Numbered from the stretch's first letter, positions 34,899 through 44,171 are shown. The stretch is 53,408 nucleotides of DNA from Halorubrum californiense DSM 19288 (GCF_000336875.1 NZ_AOJK01000073.1:1-53408); one strand, 5' to 3'. Notes: generated by a model not told the origin, from the sequence alone. Numbers and translations are program-made.

Positions 34899-34915
34899 CC
34901 GAGCCGCGAACTACC

Positions 34916-37414
34916 TCAGAAGAGGTAGAACAGCGGGAAGATGAACACCCAGACGATGTCGACGAAGTGCCAGTAGAGGCCGAAGTACTCGATCGGCCGC
35001 TCGTCGTCCAGGTAGTGACCCTGGTACGCCCGGACGAACAGGAAGATGGCGATCACGAGCCCGAGCAGCACGTGGATCCCGTGGAGCCCGGTCGTGACGT
35101 AGTAGATCGACGCCTGGATCGGGTCGCCGTGGGCGTTCGCGGAGATGGTCACGCCGCGGTCGAATATCTCGTGGTTCCACTCCCACAGCTTGATCGCCAT
35201 GAAGGTGAACCCGAGCAGGATAGTCGTCCCGAGCGTCGCCAGGAGGCCCTGCCGGCTCTTCCGGCGGGCCGCGACCAGCGCGAGGATGACGGTGAACGAG
35301 GAGGTGATCAGCACGAAAGTGTTGATCAGCCCCGGCAGCGACTCCGTCAGCGGCGACCACGTCATCCAGCCCGCGTTGTAGCGGACGAAGATGGCCGCCG
35401 AGAGGAACGCGCCGAAGACGATCACGTCGGAGGCCAGGAAGAACCACATCCCCAGCTTCACCTTCTCGACGCCGTTGAACGGCCAGCGTTCGGCGAACTC
35501 GGACGGTGGCGCGTAGAAGTCCTCAAGTCCCCACTTCACGCCGGTGTAGAGAAGCCCGACGAGCCCGGCCACGATCGCGATCGGGTACATCGCGTTGGAG
35601 ACGACGACGTTGCTCTGCATGGCCGTCTCGCCCAGCTCGACGGTGACCGCGTCCGCGAAGCCGGAGAAGCCGAACAGCGTGACGCCGAGCGCGAGGGAGA
35701 GCGCGAACGGCCAGATGCTGGCGTGGCTCGGGGGTTTGTCCCAGTACGGGTACTCGGAGATGTGCGCCGAGTGGCTGTCGCCGCCGTCGGTGGCGACGTC
35801 GCCGTTGTCGTCGGTCTTCATCGCGGGGCCGCCGTCCGGCACGTAGTCTTTCACGAACTCCAGTTTGCCGGAGGCGTACGACGGCCGGTCGGGCCAGTTC
35901 TCAAGCGGCGGGGGCGAGGAGACCGCCCACTCCGCGGTCCGCGAGTAGTCCCACGGGTTGTCGCCGGCGGGGTCGCCGGAGACGTAGGACTTCGCGAAGT
36001 TGTAGAACATGATGAAGAAGGAGAACCCGAGCACGAAGGCTCCGATCGTCCCGAACTGGTGGTAGATCTGGAACTCGGGGTTATACTCGAACACCCGACG
36101 GGGGGTCTCCCAGCCGAGGAACATCGAGAAGTAGACGGCGTTGAAGCCGATGAAGAAGATCACGAAGTGGAGCTTCCCGAGGAACTCGTCGTACATCTTC
36201 CCCGTGATCTTCGGGAACCAGTAGTAGGCCCCGCCGAACAGCGCCGTCGCCCCGCCGAACATCACGTAGTGGAAGTGCGCGACCACCCAGTAGGTGCCGC
36301 GGAACTCGTAGTCGAGCACGATGGCGCCGAGGAACACCCCCGTGATGCCGCCGAGGATGAACAGCAGGAGCGCGCCGAACGCGAACAGGAACGGCGTCGT
36401 GAACTGGATCCGCCCCTTGATCAGCGTGTAGATCAGCGCGAAGACGACCAGGTCGAACGGGAGTGAGATCCCGATGGTCGTCGCCATCATCAGCGTCTTT
36501 ATCTCTAGGTTGATCGTCGTCAGGAACATGTGGTGCATCCACACGAGGAACGACTGGACGGAGATCAGACAGATGGAGATGATCACCCACTTCCGACCGA
36601 CGAGGCGACGCCCGGAGAACGTCTGGAACAGTTCCAACATCACGCCGAGCGCCGGGAAGAAGACGATGTACACCTCCGGGTGACCGAAGAACCAGAACAG
36701 GTGGCCCCAAAGCAGGGAGCCGCCTTCGGTCGCCGAGAAGTAGACGCTGCCGAGGACGCGGTCGGCGGCGAGGATGAGGCCGACCGCGAGCAGCGCGGCG
36801 AACGCGAACAGCATCATCCACACGGTCGCGAGCATCGACCAGGTGAACATCGGCATATCCATGATACCCATTCCCTCAGCGCGGGAGTGATGGATGGACG
36901 TGAGGAAGTTCACCGTCGACGCCGTGGTGCCGGTGACGAACATCGCGAGCGCGAGCACCGCACCGGTCGAGCCGATGCTCGGCGTGTACATCGGCACGTT
37001 GAGCGGGGCGTATATCGTCCACCCCGCAGACAGCGTGCCGCCCTGGAAGAAGCTCACCGCGAGCAGGAGGCCCGAACCCAGGTACAGCCAGTAGGACAGG
37101 GCGTTGAGCCGCGGGAACGCCAGGTCGTCCGCGCCGATCTGAAGCGGCACGAAGTAGTTCGCGAAGCCGAACGCGAACGGCGAGAGGAACCAGAACACCA
37201 TTATCAGCCCGTGGGCGGTGACGGCCTCGTTGTACGCCAGCCCGGAGAGGATCTGGCTCGTCGGGTCCCACAGCTGGAGGCGGATGAGCAGCGCCATCAC
37301 GCCGCCGAACAGCAGGAAGAACAGCGCGGTGATCGTGTATAAGATCCCGATGTCCTTGTGGTTGGTCGTCACGAACCATCGCTTGACGGAGGTCGTCGGC
37401 GGGAGTCCGCTCAT
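34916..37414 (-). CDS. Haem-copper oxidase, fused subunits I and III
   Basis: An 832-residue membrane protein joining CoxA and CoxC. In the subunit I part, haem ligands are His68 and His382, haem-copper and CuB ligands are His380, His245, His294 and His295, and the Tyr249 of GHPEVYI can form the His-Tyr cross-link. Glu247 in that motif marks an A-type D-channel oxidase. An acidic linker (about 515-560) leads to the subunit III part (640-832; KLGMWFFLASDVIVFGAFL, GLHGIHVLLGL, YWHFVDIVWVFIFP). It reduces O2 to water and pumps protons. ATGA overlap with coxB. Confidence 0.95.
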   Translation of the reverse strand: MSGLPPTTSVKRWFVTTNHKDIGILYTITALFFLLFGGVMALLIRLQLWDPTSQILSGLAYNEAVTAHGLIMVFWFLSPFAFGFANYFVPLQIGADDLAFPRLNALSYWLYLGSGLLLAVSFFQGGTLSAGWTIYAPLNVPMYTPSIGSTGAVLALAMFVTGTTASTVNFLTSIHHSRAEGMGIMDMPMFTWSMLATVWMMLFAFAALLAVGLILAADRVLGSVYFSATEGGSLLWGHLFWFFGHPEVYIVFFPALGVMLELFQTFSGRRLVGRKWVIISICLISVQSFLVWMHHMFLTTINLEIKTLMMATTIGISLPFDLVVFALIYTLIKGRIQFTTPFLFAFGALLLFILGGITGVFLGAIVLDYEFRGTYWVVAHFHYVMFGGATALFGGAYYWFPKITGKMYDEFLGKLHFVIFFIGFNAVYFSMFLGWETPRRVFEYNPEFQIYHQFGTIGAFVLGFSFFIMFYNFAKSYVSGDPAGDNPWDYSRTAEWAVSSPPPLENWPDRPSYASGKLEFVKDYVPDGGPAMKTDDNGDVATDGGDSHSAHISEYPYWDKPPSHASIWPFALSLALGVTLFGFSGFADAVTVELGETAMQSNVVVSNAMYPIAIVAGLVGLLYTGVKWGLEDFYAPPSEFAERWPFNGVEKVKLGMWFFLASDVIVFGAFLSAAIFVRYNAGWMTWSPLTESLPGLINTFVLITSSFTVILALVAARRKSRQGLLATLGTTILLGFTFMAIKLWEWNHEIFDRGVTISANAHGDPIQASIYYVTTGLHGIHVLLGLVIAIFLFVRAYQGHYLDDERPIEYFGLYWHFVDIVWVFIFPLFYLF

Positions 37415-38187
37415 GCGCTCACCCCGCTGGGCGCGGCGAGTCCGGCGCCGGGGGCCTGAATACTGGCGCTCTCGGAGCTGTTGCCGGTGCTATTGTACCA
37501 CTGTTCCCACTCGTCTTGCGGGAGGACCGTGATCTGTCCCTTCATTTGTGAGTGACCCGGACCGCACAGCTCGAAGCACTCGACGCGGTAGGTCGCCTCC
37601 CCGCCTTGTGCCTCGACGTCCTCGGAGCTCACAGCGAACCACGTCTCGCTGTAGTCTCCGGGGATGGCGTCGGACTTTATCCGTAAGTCCGACGAGCCGA
37701 AGTTGTGCCACACGTCCCTCGACGTGATGTTGAGGTCGACCCGCTGGTCGGCCGGCACGATCAGTTCACCCCGTTCGGTGTGACCGTTCGGGTACTCGTA
37801 GGCCCAGCCGTACTGGTAGCCTTCGACCATGATTTCGATGTCTCCCTCGGCGCCAGTGTCGGGCCCCTGCTCGACGTAGAGGAGGAGTCCGTACGCGTAC
37901 ACGACGAGGCTGATGACGACGATCGCGCTCAACCCGAACGAGAGGAAGAGCTTCTTGGCTTTCGGACCGCCCTGTCCCGTGGGGAGCTCGCCGACGACCG
38001 GTGCGTCGAACTCCTCGTCCGACCGGTTTCCGTCGTCGCGGTACTTGTACACGTTCCACAGCGTGTACGCCACGACGATGGTGCCGACGAGGGTGCCGAG
38101 CGCGAGGAAGACGAAGAAGATCTCGTCGAAGACCTCCGCCTGTGCGCGCCAGTCGCTCCCTTGTTGTAGGATAACTGGATCTATCAT
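37411..38187 (-). CDS. coxB: Cytochrome c oxidase subunit II (CuA)
   Basis: A 258-residue subunit with two N-terminal membrane helices (about 23-45 and 83-105) and an external CuA domain. CuA ligands are His161 (DVWHNF), Cys204, Glu206, Cys208, His212 and Met215 (CFELCGPGHSQM). It accepts electrons, probably from halocyanin, and passes them to the CoxA part. First gene of the coxB-coxAC operon, with ATGA coupling to the next. The aromatic YQYGWAYEYPNG region that guides electron entry is present. Confidence 0.94.
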   Translation of the reverse strand: MIDPVILQQGSDWRAQAEVFDEIFFVFLALGTLVGTIVVAYTLWNVYKYRDDGNRSDEEFDAPVVGELPTGQGGPKAKKLFLSFGLSAIVVISLVVYAYGLLLYVEQGPDTGAEGDIEIMVEGYQYGWAYEYPNGHTERGELIVPADQRVDLNITSRDVWHNFGSSDLRIKSDAIPGDYSETWFAVSSEDVEAQGGEATYRVECFELCGPGHSQMKGQITVLPQDEWEQWYNSTGNSSESASIQAPGAGLAAPSGVSA

Positions 38188-38344
38188 GTTCGTCTGTCTG
38201 CTCTTGTATCACCCTTAGCGATGGTACACTTATCTCTTGTGTAGCGGGGCGCGCGATCGGGGGGTCGAAGCGCGGATCTCCCGCGCCGGACGCGACCCCA
38301 ACGACCGGTCGATCGAGGCGTCGAGCGCGGGACCGCCGTTCGGT

Positions 38345-38413
38345 GCGGAGTCCTCGCGTCGAACAGGGCGGAGTCCTCGCGTCGAACGGGGCGAAGACCG
38401 CGCGTCGAAGGGT
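38345..38413. repeat. Three tandem 23-base repeats between divergent genes
   Basis: Units at 38345-38367, 38368-38390 and 38391-38413. The first two are nearly identical (GCGGAGTCCTCGCGTCGAAC plus AGG or GGG); the third is diverged. They lie between the coxB promoter and a membrane protein gene. The unit length equals that of the array at 7388-7502, although the sequence differs. Confidence 0.75.
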
Positions 38414-38452
38414 ATTTGTACGCGCGAACGGAGCCCCTAACAACGGATATCC

Positions 38453-38908
38453 ATGACATCACTCACCCTCTTGAGTACGGGGCTGATGGGCCTCCTCGTC
38501 GTCGCCACGTTCGTCGCGGTCGCCGAAATCGGGGCGAAGCGAGTCGCTCCCGGCAGCGACGAGTCGGGCGGACGCTACGAAGCGGTCGTCGGGACGCTCG
38601 GCGACATCGCCCGGACGCCGGCCGTGTGGGCGATCTCGTTCGTCGGCATCACCGTCCTCGTCGGCGGGAGCATCCTCCTCGGCGTCGGGAGCTTCGGGAT
38701 CCCCGAGGGGCTCGCCGGGACGCTGGTGACCGTCGCGTACCTCGCCGTCGGGCTGCTCCTCGTCGGCTTCGTCTTCCTGGGCGCCTACTTCGCGACGCGA
38801 AGCCGCGGACTCGGCAACGCCCACGGCGTCGCCGCCGGAACGCTGGCGACCGGCGCCGCGTTCCTCGTCCTCGTCACCGTCCAGCTGGTCGTCGGCGTCA
38901 TCGGCTGA
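38453..38908 (+). CDS. Membrane protein of unknown function next to coxB
   Basis: A 151-residue protein with about four hydrophobic helices (LLSTGLMGLLVVATFVAVA, WAISFVGITVLVGGSILL, TVAYLAVGLLLVGFVFLGAYF, GAAFLVLVTVQLVVGVIG) and a short polar loop after the first. No cofactor-binding His or Cys is seen. Divergence from coxB suggests a role in oxidase assembly or biogenesis, but this is only context. A TATA-like GGTATTTGTA lies 31-42 bases upstream, implying a very short leader. Confidence 0.7.
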   Translation: MTSLTLLSTGLMGLLVVATFVAVAEIGAKRVAPGSDESGGRYEAVVGTLGDIARTPAVWAISFVGITVLVGGSILLGVGSFGIPEGLAGTLVTVAYLAVGLLLVGFVFLGAYFATRSRGLGNAHGVAAGTLATGAAFLVLVTVQLVVGVIG

Positions 38909-38957
38909 CTCGACCCTCTCTCTCTTTCCGCGGACAGTAAAACGAGCGCCCCGCTGG

Positions 38958-41456
38958 TCAGCGCCCGCTCTCGGCGCCGGACTCGCGGAGCCCGTCGTCG
39001 AGACCGAGACCGACCAGCCCGGCGTATCGGTCCCACACGACGACGAGCGACGGGACGAGCAGGATCGAACAGAGGTACGCGTAGAACACGCCAAGCGCGA
39101 GCAGGACGCCGAAGTCGCGGAGCAGGGGGATCACCGCGAGCCACAGGACACCGAGCCCGGAGACCGTGGTGAGCATGCTGCCGGTGAGCGCGCCGCCCGT
39201 CCCGGCGATGGTGACGTCGAGCGCCTCGTCGATCGGGAGCCCCTCTTGGTACTCGTCGACGAACCGGTGGACGAAGTGGACGGTGTAATCGACCCCGAGC
39301 CCGATCGACACGGAGAGGATCGGCGCGTTGATCGGCGTCAGCGGAATCTCGAACAGTCGCATGGAGCCGACGAGCAGGCCGACAGTCACGAGGACGGGGA
39401 CGAGGTTGAGGAGGCCGTAGACGGCCTTCCCTTCGAGGTACGCGTACGACAGCGCCAAGAACAGCGCCGTGAGCCCGAACGCGGCGAACAGGCTCCGGAT
39501 CGCCGACTCGGTCAGTAAGTCGATCACGGCCTCGTTGACGACGAGCGAGCCGGTCGGCACGGCTTCGAGCGGGGTGCGTTCGGCGAGGTCGCGCACGTCC
39601 GCGACCGCCTCGGAGTTGTCGACGCCCGGTCGGATCGTGTAGTCGATCCGCGCGCTGCCGCGGTCGGCGGCCACGTAGCCGCGCGCCTGCCCCTCCGCGG
39701 AGGAGTCCAAGAGCGCGTCGTACACCTCGTCGACGTTCCGGTCGGGCACGCCGTTGCCGAGGCGGTCGTTGCGTTCGACGAGCGCCGCGAACTCGGGGTC
39801 CCGCTCCGCGCGGTCCTCGATCACGGTGACGACGCTCGTCGCCTGCGCGCGACGCTTGTCGGTCGTCGCGAATGTGGCGGGCGGGTTCCGCGTGGTCCGG
39901 TCGATCAGCTCCAAGGCGTCGTCGTCTCTGACCGACTGGTCGACGTACAGCGTCACCGACCCCACGAAGCTCTGTTCGAACTCGTCCTCGAAGATGTTCA
40001 ACACGTCGAGGAACGTGTACTCCGTCGGCGCGAACGGCTCCGGGAGGTTGGCGTACGTCTCCAGCCGGTCCTGGTCCGGGAAGAACGCCTCCTCCGAGAA
40101 CTCCGTGTTCACGCCGGTGCCGTAGGCGCCGCCGACGGCGCCGCCGACGAGGAGGAGGGCGACGACCGCGACGGGGGCGATCCGCGAGAGGTCGACGCCG
40201 ACGTGGAGGACGCGTGCGATCCGCGACCCGCCGGCGCCGAGCGCGCTCGTGCCGAATTCCGGGATTGGGAGGCGCTTGCGCCACCGATCCGAGAGCACCT
40301 TCGCGGCCGGGAGGAAGACGCCGAAGATGACCAGCGTGAACGTGATCCCGACGGCCGCGACAATCCCGAAGTCGCGGTTCGGGTCGAACGGGCTCACCAC
40401 GTTGGAGACGAGGCTGAACACCGTGGTGATCGTCACGAGCAGGAACGCGATGAGCAGCTGGTCCGTCGTGGTTCGCATCGACTCCTCGATTCCGGTCCCG
40501 GTCGCCCGTTCCTCGCGGTAGCGGTTGACGATGTGGATCCCGAAGTCGATCCCGACCGCGAGCAGGAGCGGGAACACCGTCACGAGCGAGTCCGAGAACG
40601 GGATGCCGGCGTAGCCCATGAAGCCGAAGGTCCACAGGAGCGACAAGAGGAGGGCGCCGATCCCGATCGCCATGTCGAACGGGTCCCGGTACGAGAAGAT
40701 CAGGAACCCGACGATCAGGATGAGCGCCGCCGGGAAGACGATGATCGCGGTGTCCGTCAGCAGCGCGGTGATCTCCGACTGGAGGACGCCGTCGCCGAAG
40801 AGGATCGCGTTCTCGCCGGCGACGTTGCCCGGGACGGAGTCGACGACGTCGACGCTGCGGGTCTGAAGCTCCGTCACCCGCGTCGTCGTCGCCGCGTCCG
40901 GCAGGTCGTAGGTGATCCCCACGATCGCGGTGTCGGCAGCCTGCGCGGTGGGGTTGTAGTCGACGGACACCTGCGCCGCGATCGCGCCCGTCGCGTCGGC
41001 GTCGGCGATGGCGGTCCGCAGTTCCGCGGGCGTCGCCTCGGCCACGGCGTCGCGCCGCTCCGCCGCGTTCGCCGCGTCCGGGTCCAACTGACGCGCGATC
41101 GCGTCCGCGTGACTCGACGTCGACGCGACCCGGAGCGTCGAGCGCGACTCCAGTCGGTGTTGGGTCTCCAAGGTCCGGACCAAGGCGTCGCGGGAGAGGA
41201 CGTTGTCGTCGGAGACGATCACCTGCGCCGAGGTCGGGGAGCCGCCGATCGACGTCTCGAACTCCTCGTCGATGTTGTCGAGCGCCTGCTGGGCGGGGAT
41301 GTCCTGCGTGAACTGGTCCGCGCCCGCGCTCGTCTCGATGCCGGTCAGCCCGCCCGCGAACACGACGGTGACGAGGAGGAAGACCGCGATGACCGCCAGC
41401 GGTCGCTCCGTGACGACGCGGTCGATCTCCTCGATCAGCCGGTCAGCCGCGGTCAC
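38958..41456 (-). CDS. RND/MMPL-family transporter
   Basis: An 832-residue exporter with two similar halves. Each has a first helix, a large external domain and a bundle of helices. Characteristic elements are FPLLLAVGIDFGIHIVNRYREE in the first half and SVSIGLGVDYTVHFVHRFVDEY in the second, both with the Gly-x-Asp/His pattern of MMPL proton-relay helices. Substrate may be lipids or toxic compounds. Start is taken as GTG 41456. It follows the exported CARDB protein gene and is probably under TetR control from the divergent gene. Confidence 0.9.
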   Translation of the reverse strand: MTAADRLIEEIDRVVTERPLAVIAVFLLVTVVFAGGLTGIETSAGADQFTQDIPAQQALDNIDEEFETSIGGSPTSAQVIVSDDNVLSRDALVRTLETQHRLESRSTLRVASTSSHADAIARQLDPDAANAAERRDAVAEATPAELRTAIADADATGAIAAQVSVDYNPTAQAADTAIVGITYDLPDAATTTRVTELQTRSVDVVDSVPGNVAGENAILFGDGVLQSEITALLTDTAIIVFPAALILIVGFLIFSYRDPFDMAIGIGALLLSLLWTFGFMGYAGIPFSDSLVTVFPLLLAVGIDFGIHIVNRYREERATGTGIEESMRTTTDQLLIAFLLVTITTVFSLVSNVVSPFDPNRDFGIVAAVGITFTLVIFGVFLPAAKVLSDRWRKRLPIPEFGTSALGAGGSRIARVLHVGVDLSRIAPVAVVALLLVGGAVGGAYGTGVNTEFSEEAFFPDQDRLETYANLPEPFAPTEYTFLDVLNIFEDEFEQSFVGSVTLYVDQSVRDDDALELIDRTTRNPPATFATTDKRRAQATSVVTVIEDRAERDPEFAALVERNDRLGNGVPDRNVDEVYDALLDSSAEGQARGYVAADRGSARIDYTIRPGVDNSEAVADVRDLAERTPLEAVPTGSLVVNEAVIDLLTESAIRSLFAAFGLTALFLALSYAYLEGKAVYGLLNLVPVLVTVGLLVGSMRLFEIPLTPINAPILSVSIGLGVDYTVHFVHRFVDEYQEGLPIDEALDVTIAGTGGALTGSMLTTVSGLGVLWLAVIPLLRDFGVLLALGVFYAYLCSILLVPSLVVVWDRYAGLVGLGLDDGLRESGAESGR

Positions 41457-41579
41457 CGGCGCCCCGCTGTCCGGCGGTCCGCCGTCTGTCGTGCCGTCCG
41501 GAAGCCCGCCGTCCGGCGTCCCGTCGCCGGGGGGCCGCCTGACGGCCGGCTCGGAGCGGTGAAGCGTCCCCTCATCCGA
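41457..41579 (-). other. Low-complexity spacer, in frame between CARDB gene and transporter gene
   Basis: The stretch between the CARDB gene stop and the transporter GTG is open in the same frame on both sides and would read as a Gly/Pro/Asp-rich linker. In the +1 frame a 40-codon ORF (ATG 41575) ends in TGA overlapping the transporter GTG (GTGA). The DNA contains repeated GCCGTCCGG-like units. It may be an untranslated spacer, a coupling ORF or a former fusion linker. Confidence 0.4.
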
Positions 41580-43283
41580 TCACCGCCGTCGGTACCAGAC
41601 GGCGCCGCCGACCGCGGCGGCGACGAGGAGGACGACGACGGCGATCAGCCCGGTCGGCGTGCCGTCGTCGTCGACGGGTGCGGTCACGGTGACCGGCACC
41701 TGCGTGACGTCCGAGATGCGGTCGTTGCCCCGCTCGTCGTCGTACCGGAAGTCGAACTCGATCGGGTGCTCCTCGACGCTCGCGCTCGAGGCGGCAGCCA
41801 CCTCGAACCAGATCCTCGCGGACTCGCCGGGTTCGAGCTCGTCGACGAACGCCTCGTCGTTCACCGCCGTCAGCGGGCTGTCGGCGTAGAGCCCGGCGTT
41901 GATAGAGGAGAGGGTCTCTGGACGCCGGTTGGTGATCGTCGCGTTGATCCGCCGGGTCTCGCCAGCCGAGACGGTGGCGTTCTCGACGTCGAGTTCGAAC
42001 TCGGACTGCCGGGGGGCCACCTCGACGCGGCGGGTCTCCTCGACCGCGAGCGTCGCGTCGCCGCTCTCGTACTCGGTCGTGAAGCGGAACTGCCGCGGGC
42101 CGGGGTCGGCGCTCCCGCTCACGTCGGCGTCGAAGCTGAACTCCGCCGACTCACCCGCTGGGATCGACGGGAGCGCGTACCGGCTCTCGCCGAGGCTCAC
42201 GCGGTTGCTCCCGGAGTCGGCGACGAGGACCGCGTCCTCGACGGGGAGCGGCCCCTCGTTCGTCAGCGTGCCGGACACCGTCCCGGAGTAGCCGACTTCG
42301 AGCGTGCCGGAGACGTCCTCCAGCGAGAACGACTGCTCGCGGATCGGGACGACGCCGGCGCGGGCGGGCGCCGCGGTCTGGTTGACGCCGTTCGGGTCGC
42401 GGTAGTCGACGGTCGAGGAGAGCGCGTACGCGCCGCCGGCGAACGCCTCGCCGACCGTCGAGTCGAAGGTGACGGTCCGGTTCTCGCCGGGGGCCCAGTC
42501 GCCGACGAACGACTGCCCGCCACCCTCGCCGAGGCGGACGCCGGGCGCGGTCGTGCTCCCGGAGACGACCGCGTCGCGGGCGGTCTCGTCGCCGACGTTC
42601 GACAGCGTGACCGTCACGTCGCCGCCCCCGCCGACCTGGGCGTCAGTGTCCGTCTCCACCACCGCGAACCGCGCGCCGTCGTCGACCACGATGGTCAGGT
42701 CGAAGTCGTCGATGCCGCGCCGGTCCTTGTGCTCGTTGAACTCGGGGATGATCTCGAAGGTGTAGCGGTAGCGGGCGGTCGCCTCCACCTCGTACCTGCC
42801 GTCGGGCACGTCGTCGGGCACGGTCACGTCCAGCGGCACGGCAACCGGGCTCGCGGCCGTCGGGACGTCGCCGACCGGGATCTCGCCGTCCTCGACGTCG
42901 ATCGGGACGTCGCCGTCGTCGATTTCGAGCGTGAGCCCGCGCGCGGTCGTGACCCGGGAGTCGAGCTGGTTGCCGATCTCCATCTCGCCGGTGTTGACGA
43001 TGTCGATCGTGACGGTCGACTCGGCGCCGCTCGGCACCGTCCGCTGGGTTGCGAAGAGTTCCAGAACCGGCGACCCGCGAACCTGACGGGGCGTCGGGTC
43101 GTCCGACTGCGCGACGGCGCCGTCGGCGATCGGACCGCCGATCCCGGACAGCGCCTGAGCGCCACCGCCGTCCGCCGTTCCCGCGCTCGGGGCCGCGGCG
43201 CCGGCGAGCGAGACGCCGACGAGGAGCGCGGTCACCGCGACGGTGGCGAGCGCGGCGGTCGCGAGCCGCGCCGACCGACTCAT
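41580..43283 (-). CDS. Exported CARDB-type (COG1361-like) surface protein
   Basis: A 567-residue secreted protein. MSRSARLATAALATVAVTALLVGVSLAG (given as pattern: RSxRLAT then a hydrophobic run) is a Sec signal, and the C-terminus has a membrane helix followed by YRRR, so it is anchored outside. In between are several Ig-like CARDB/NEW3 repeats: STVTIDIVNTGEMEIG, DVTVTLSNVGDETARD, GTVSGTLTNEGPLPVED, RRINATITNRRPETLS. Such proteins commonly precede MMPL transporters and may help assemble or brace the pump. Its ATG overlaps the stop of a 27-codon leader ORF. Confidence 0.85.
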   Translation of the reverse strand: MSRSARLATAALATVAVTALLVGVSLAGAAAPSAGTADGGGAQALSGIGGPIADGAVAQSDDPTPRQVRGSPVLELFATQRTVPSGAESTVTIDIVNTGEMEIGNQLDSRVTTARGLTLEIDDGDVPIDVEDGEIPVGDVPTAASPVAVPLDVTVPDDVPDGRYEVEATARYRYTFEIIPEFNEHKDRRGIDDFDLTIVVDDGARFAVVETDTDAQVGGGGDVTVTLSNVGDETARDAVVSGSTTAPGVRLGEGGGQSFVGDWAPGENRTVTFDSTVGEAFAGGAYALSSTVDYRDPNGVNQTAAPARAGVVPIREQSFSLEDVSGTLEVGYSGTVSGTLTNEGPLPVEDAVLVADSGSNRVSLGESRYALPSIPAGESAEFSFDADVSGSADPGPRQFRFTTEYESGDATLAVEETRRVEVAPRQSEFELDVENATVSAGETRRINATITNRRPETLSSINAGLYADSPLTAVNDEAFVDELEPGESARIWFEVAAASSASVEEHPIEFDFRYDDERGNDRISDVTQVPVTVTAPVDDDGTPTGLIAVVVLLVAAAVGGAVWYRRR

Positions 43284-43363
43284 CGATCCCCTCCGTCGGG
43301 CCGGTGGGAGGGTCTGGTCGCGCGCGGCGACCGGCCGTACCGTGACGCGTCGGGTCGAGTCAT
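43280..43363 (-). CDS. Leaderless 27-codon ORF coupled to the CARDB gene
   Basis: A 27-residue, Arg/Pro-rich ORF (MTRPDASRYGRSPRATRP...DGGDR). Its ATG lies 26-27 bases from the TATA-like GCTTATGTT (43385-43393), so it would be the first codon of the leaderless transcript. Its TGA overlaps the CARDB ATG (ATGA). Ribosomes would thus reach the main gene only after translating it. The peptide itself may be unimportant. Confidence 0.4.
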   Translation of the reverse strand: MTRPDASRYGRSPRATRPSHRPDGGDR

Positions 43364-43396
43364 ACGTTCCTGTCAGGGGCCCGTAACATAAGCGTG

Positions 43397-43412
43397 TTGA
43401 ATGAACGTTCAA
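43397..43412. promoter_or_regulatory. TetR-type palindromic operator
   Basis: TTGAATGAACGTTCAA, whose centre TGAACGTTCA (43402-43411) is a perfect 10-base palindrome. It sits just upstream of the minus-strand TATA-like box (43385-43393) and about 10 bases before the plus-strand box GATAAGTACC (43421-43430). It is the obvious candidate site for the adjacent TetR protein to control both directions. Confidence 0.6.
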
Positions 43413-43449
43413 TCAGGGGCGATAAGTACCGCACTCGTCTACGCGGCGT

Positions 43450-44166
43450 ATGAACGACCCGTTCGCGGAGCCGTCGGACACCCGACAGGCGATCCTCGGC
43501 GCGGCGTTCCGCGCGCTCTGTGAACACGGGTACGCGAACGTCACGATCCAGCGGATCGGTGACGAGTTCGACAAGAGCCCGTCGCTGGTGTACCACCACT
43601 ACGACGGGAAAGACGACCTGCTGATCGACCTCCTCGGGTTCCTGCTCGACGAGTTCGAGGCGTCCATCGCCGACGGCCCCGTCACGGGGCCGCCGGCCGG
43701 AGACGACGTGCCGGAGGTGGCGCCGGAGGAGGCCTTCGACCGCTCGGCGCGGGAGCAGCTCGACGGCTACCTCACGGCCGCCGTCGCTCCCGCGTCGCTG
43801 GACGACGAGTACGCGCCCGACGCGCGGTTCGTCACGGTGATGACCGAGCTGCGCTCGCAGGCCGCGAGCGAGGAAGCCTACCGCGACCACTTCGACCGCA
43901 GCGACCGCGTCTTCGGCGAGTACCTCGAACGGCTCGTCCGCGAGGCGGCGGCCGACGTCTCCGGCGACGGCGCCGACCCGGCGGGCGACGAGCGGACCGT
44001 CGCCGCGTCGGCGGTGGCCGCGACGCTCCAGACGTTCGCGACCGGCGGGATGTTCCGCTGGGCGACGACGAACGACGGGGCGTGGGTTGAGGAGTCCCGG
44101 GCCGGGATCGACCGCTACTTGGAGGCGATGCTGCCGCTCGTCGAGACGACCGATTCGGAGGAGTAG
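43450..44166 (+). CDS. TetR/AcrR-family transcriptional regulator
   Basis: A 238-residue repressor. The N-terminal HTH reads RQAILGAAFRALCEHGYANVT, then RIGDEFDKSPSLVYHHYDGKDDLLIDLL, the normal TetR pattern (residues 12-60). The C-terminal helical domain (about 100-230) should bind a ligand. It is divergent from the CARDB-MMPL operon with a palindrome in between, so it probably represses that export system and itself. TATA-like GATAAGTACC is about 27 bases before the ATG. Confidence 0.93.
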   Translation: MNDPFAEPSDTRQAILGAAFRALCEHGYANVTIQRIGDEFDKSPSLVYHHYDGKDDLLIDLLGFLLDEFEASIADGPVTGPPAGDDVPEVAPEEAFDRSAREQLDGYLTAAVAPASLDDEYAPDARFVTVMTELRSQAASEEAYRDHFDRSDRVFGEYLERLVREAAADVSGDGADPAGDERTVAASAVAATLQTFATGGMFRWATTNDGAWVEESRAGIDRYLEAMLPLVETTDSEE

Positions 44167-44171
44167 GGGTC

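Noticed and set aside
40203-43391. A very long open frame (over 1000 codons) on the plus strand opposite the CARDB and MMPL genes
   Set aside because: It is an antisense shadow. Its translation is almost only Arg, Asp, Val, Gly and Glu without domains, and both minus-strand genes have clear family motifs. GC-rich DNA rarely shows stops.
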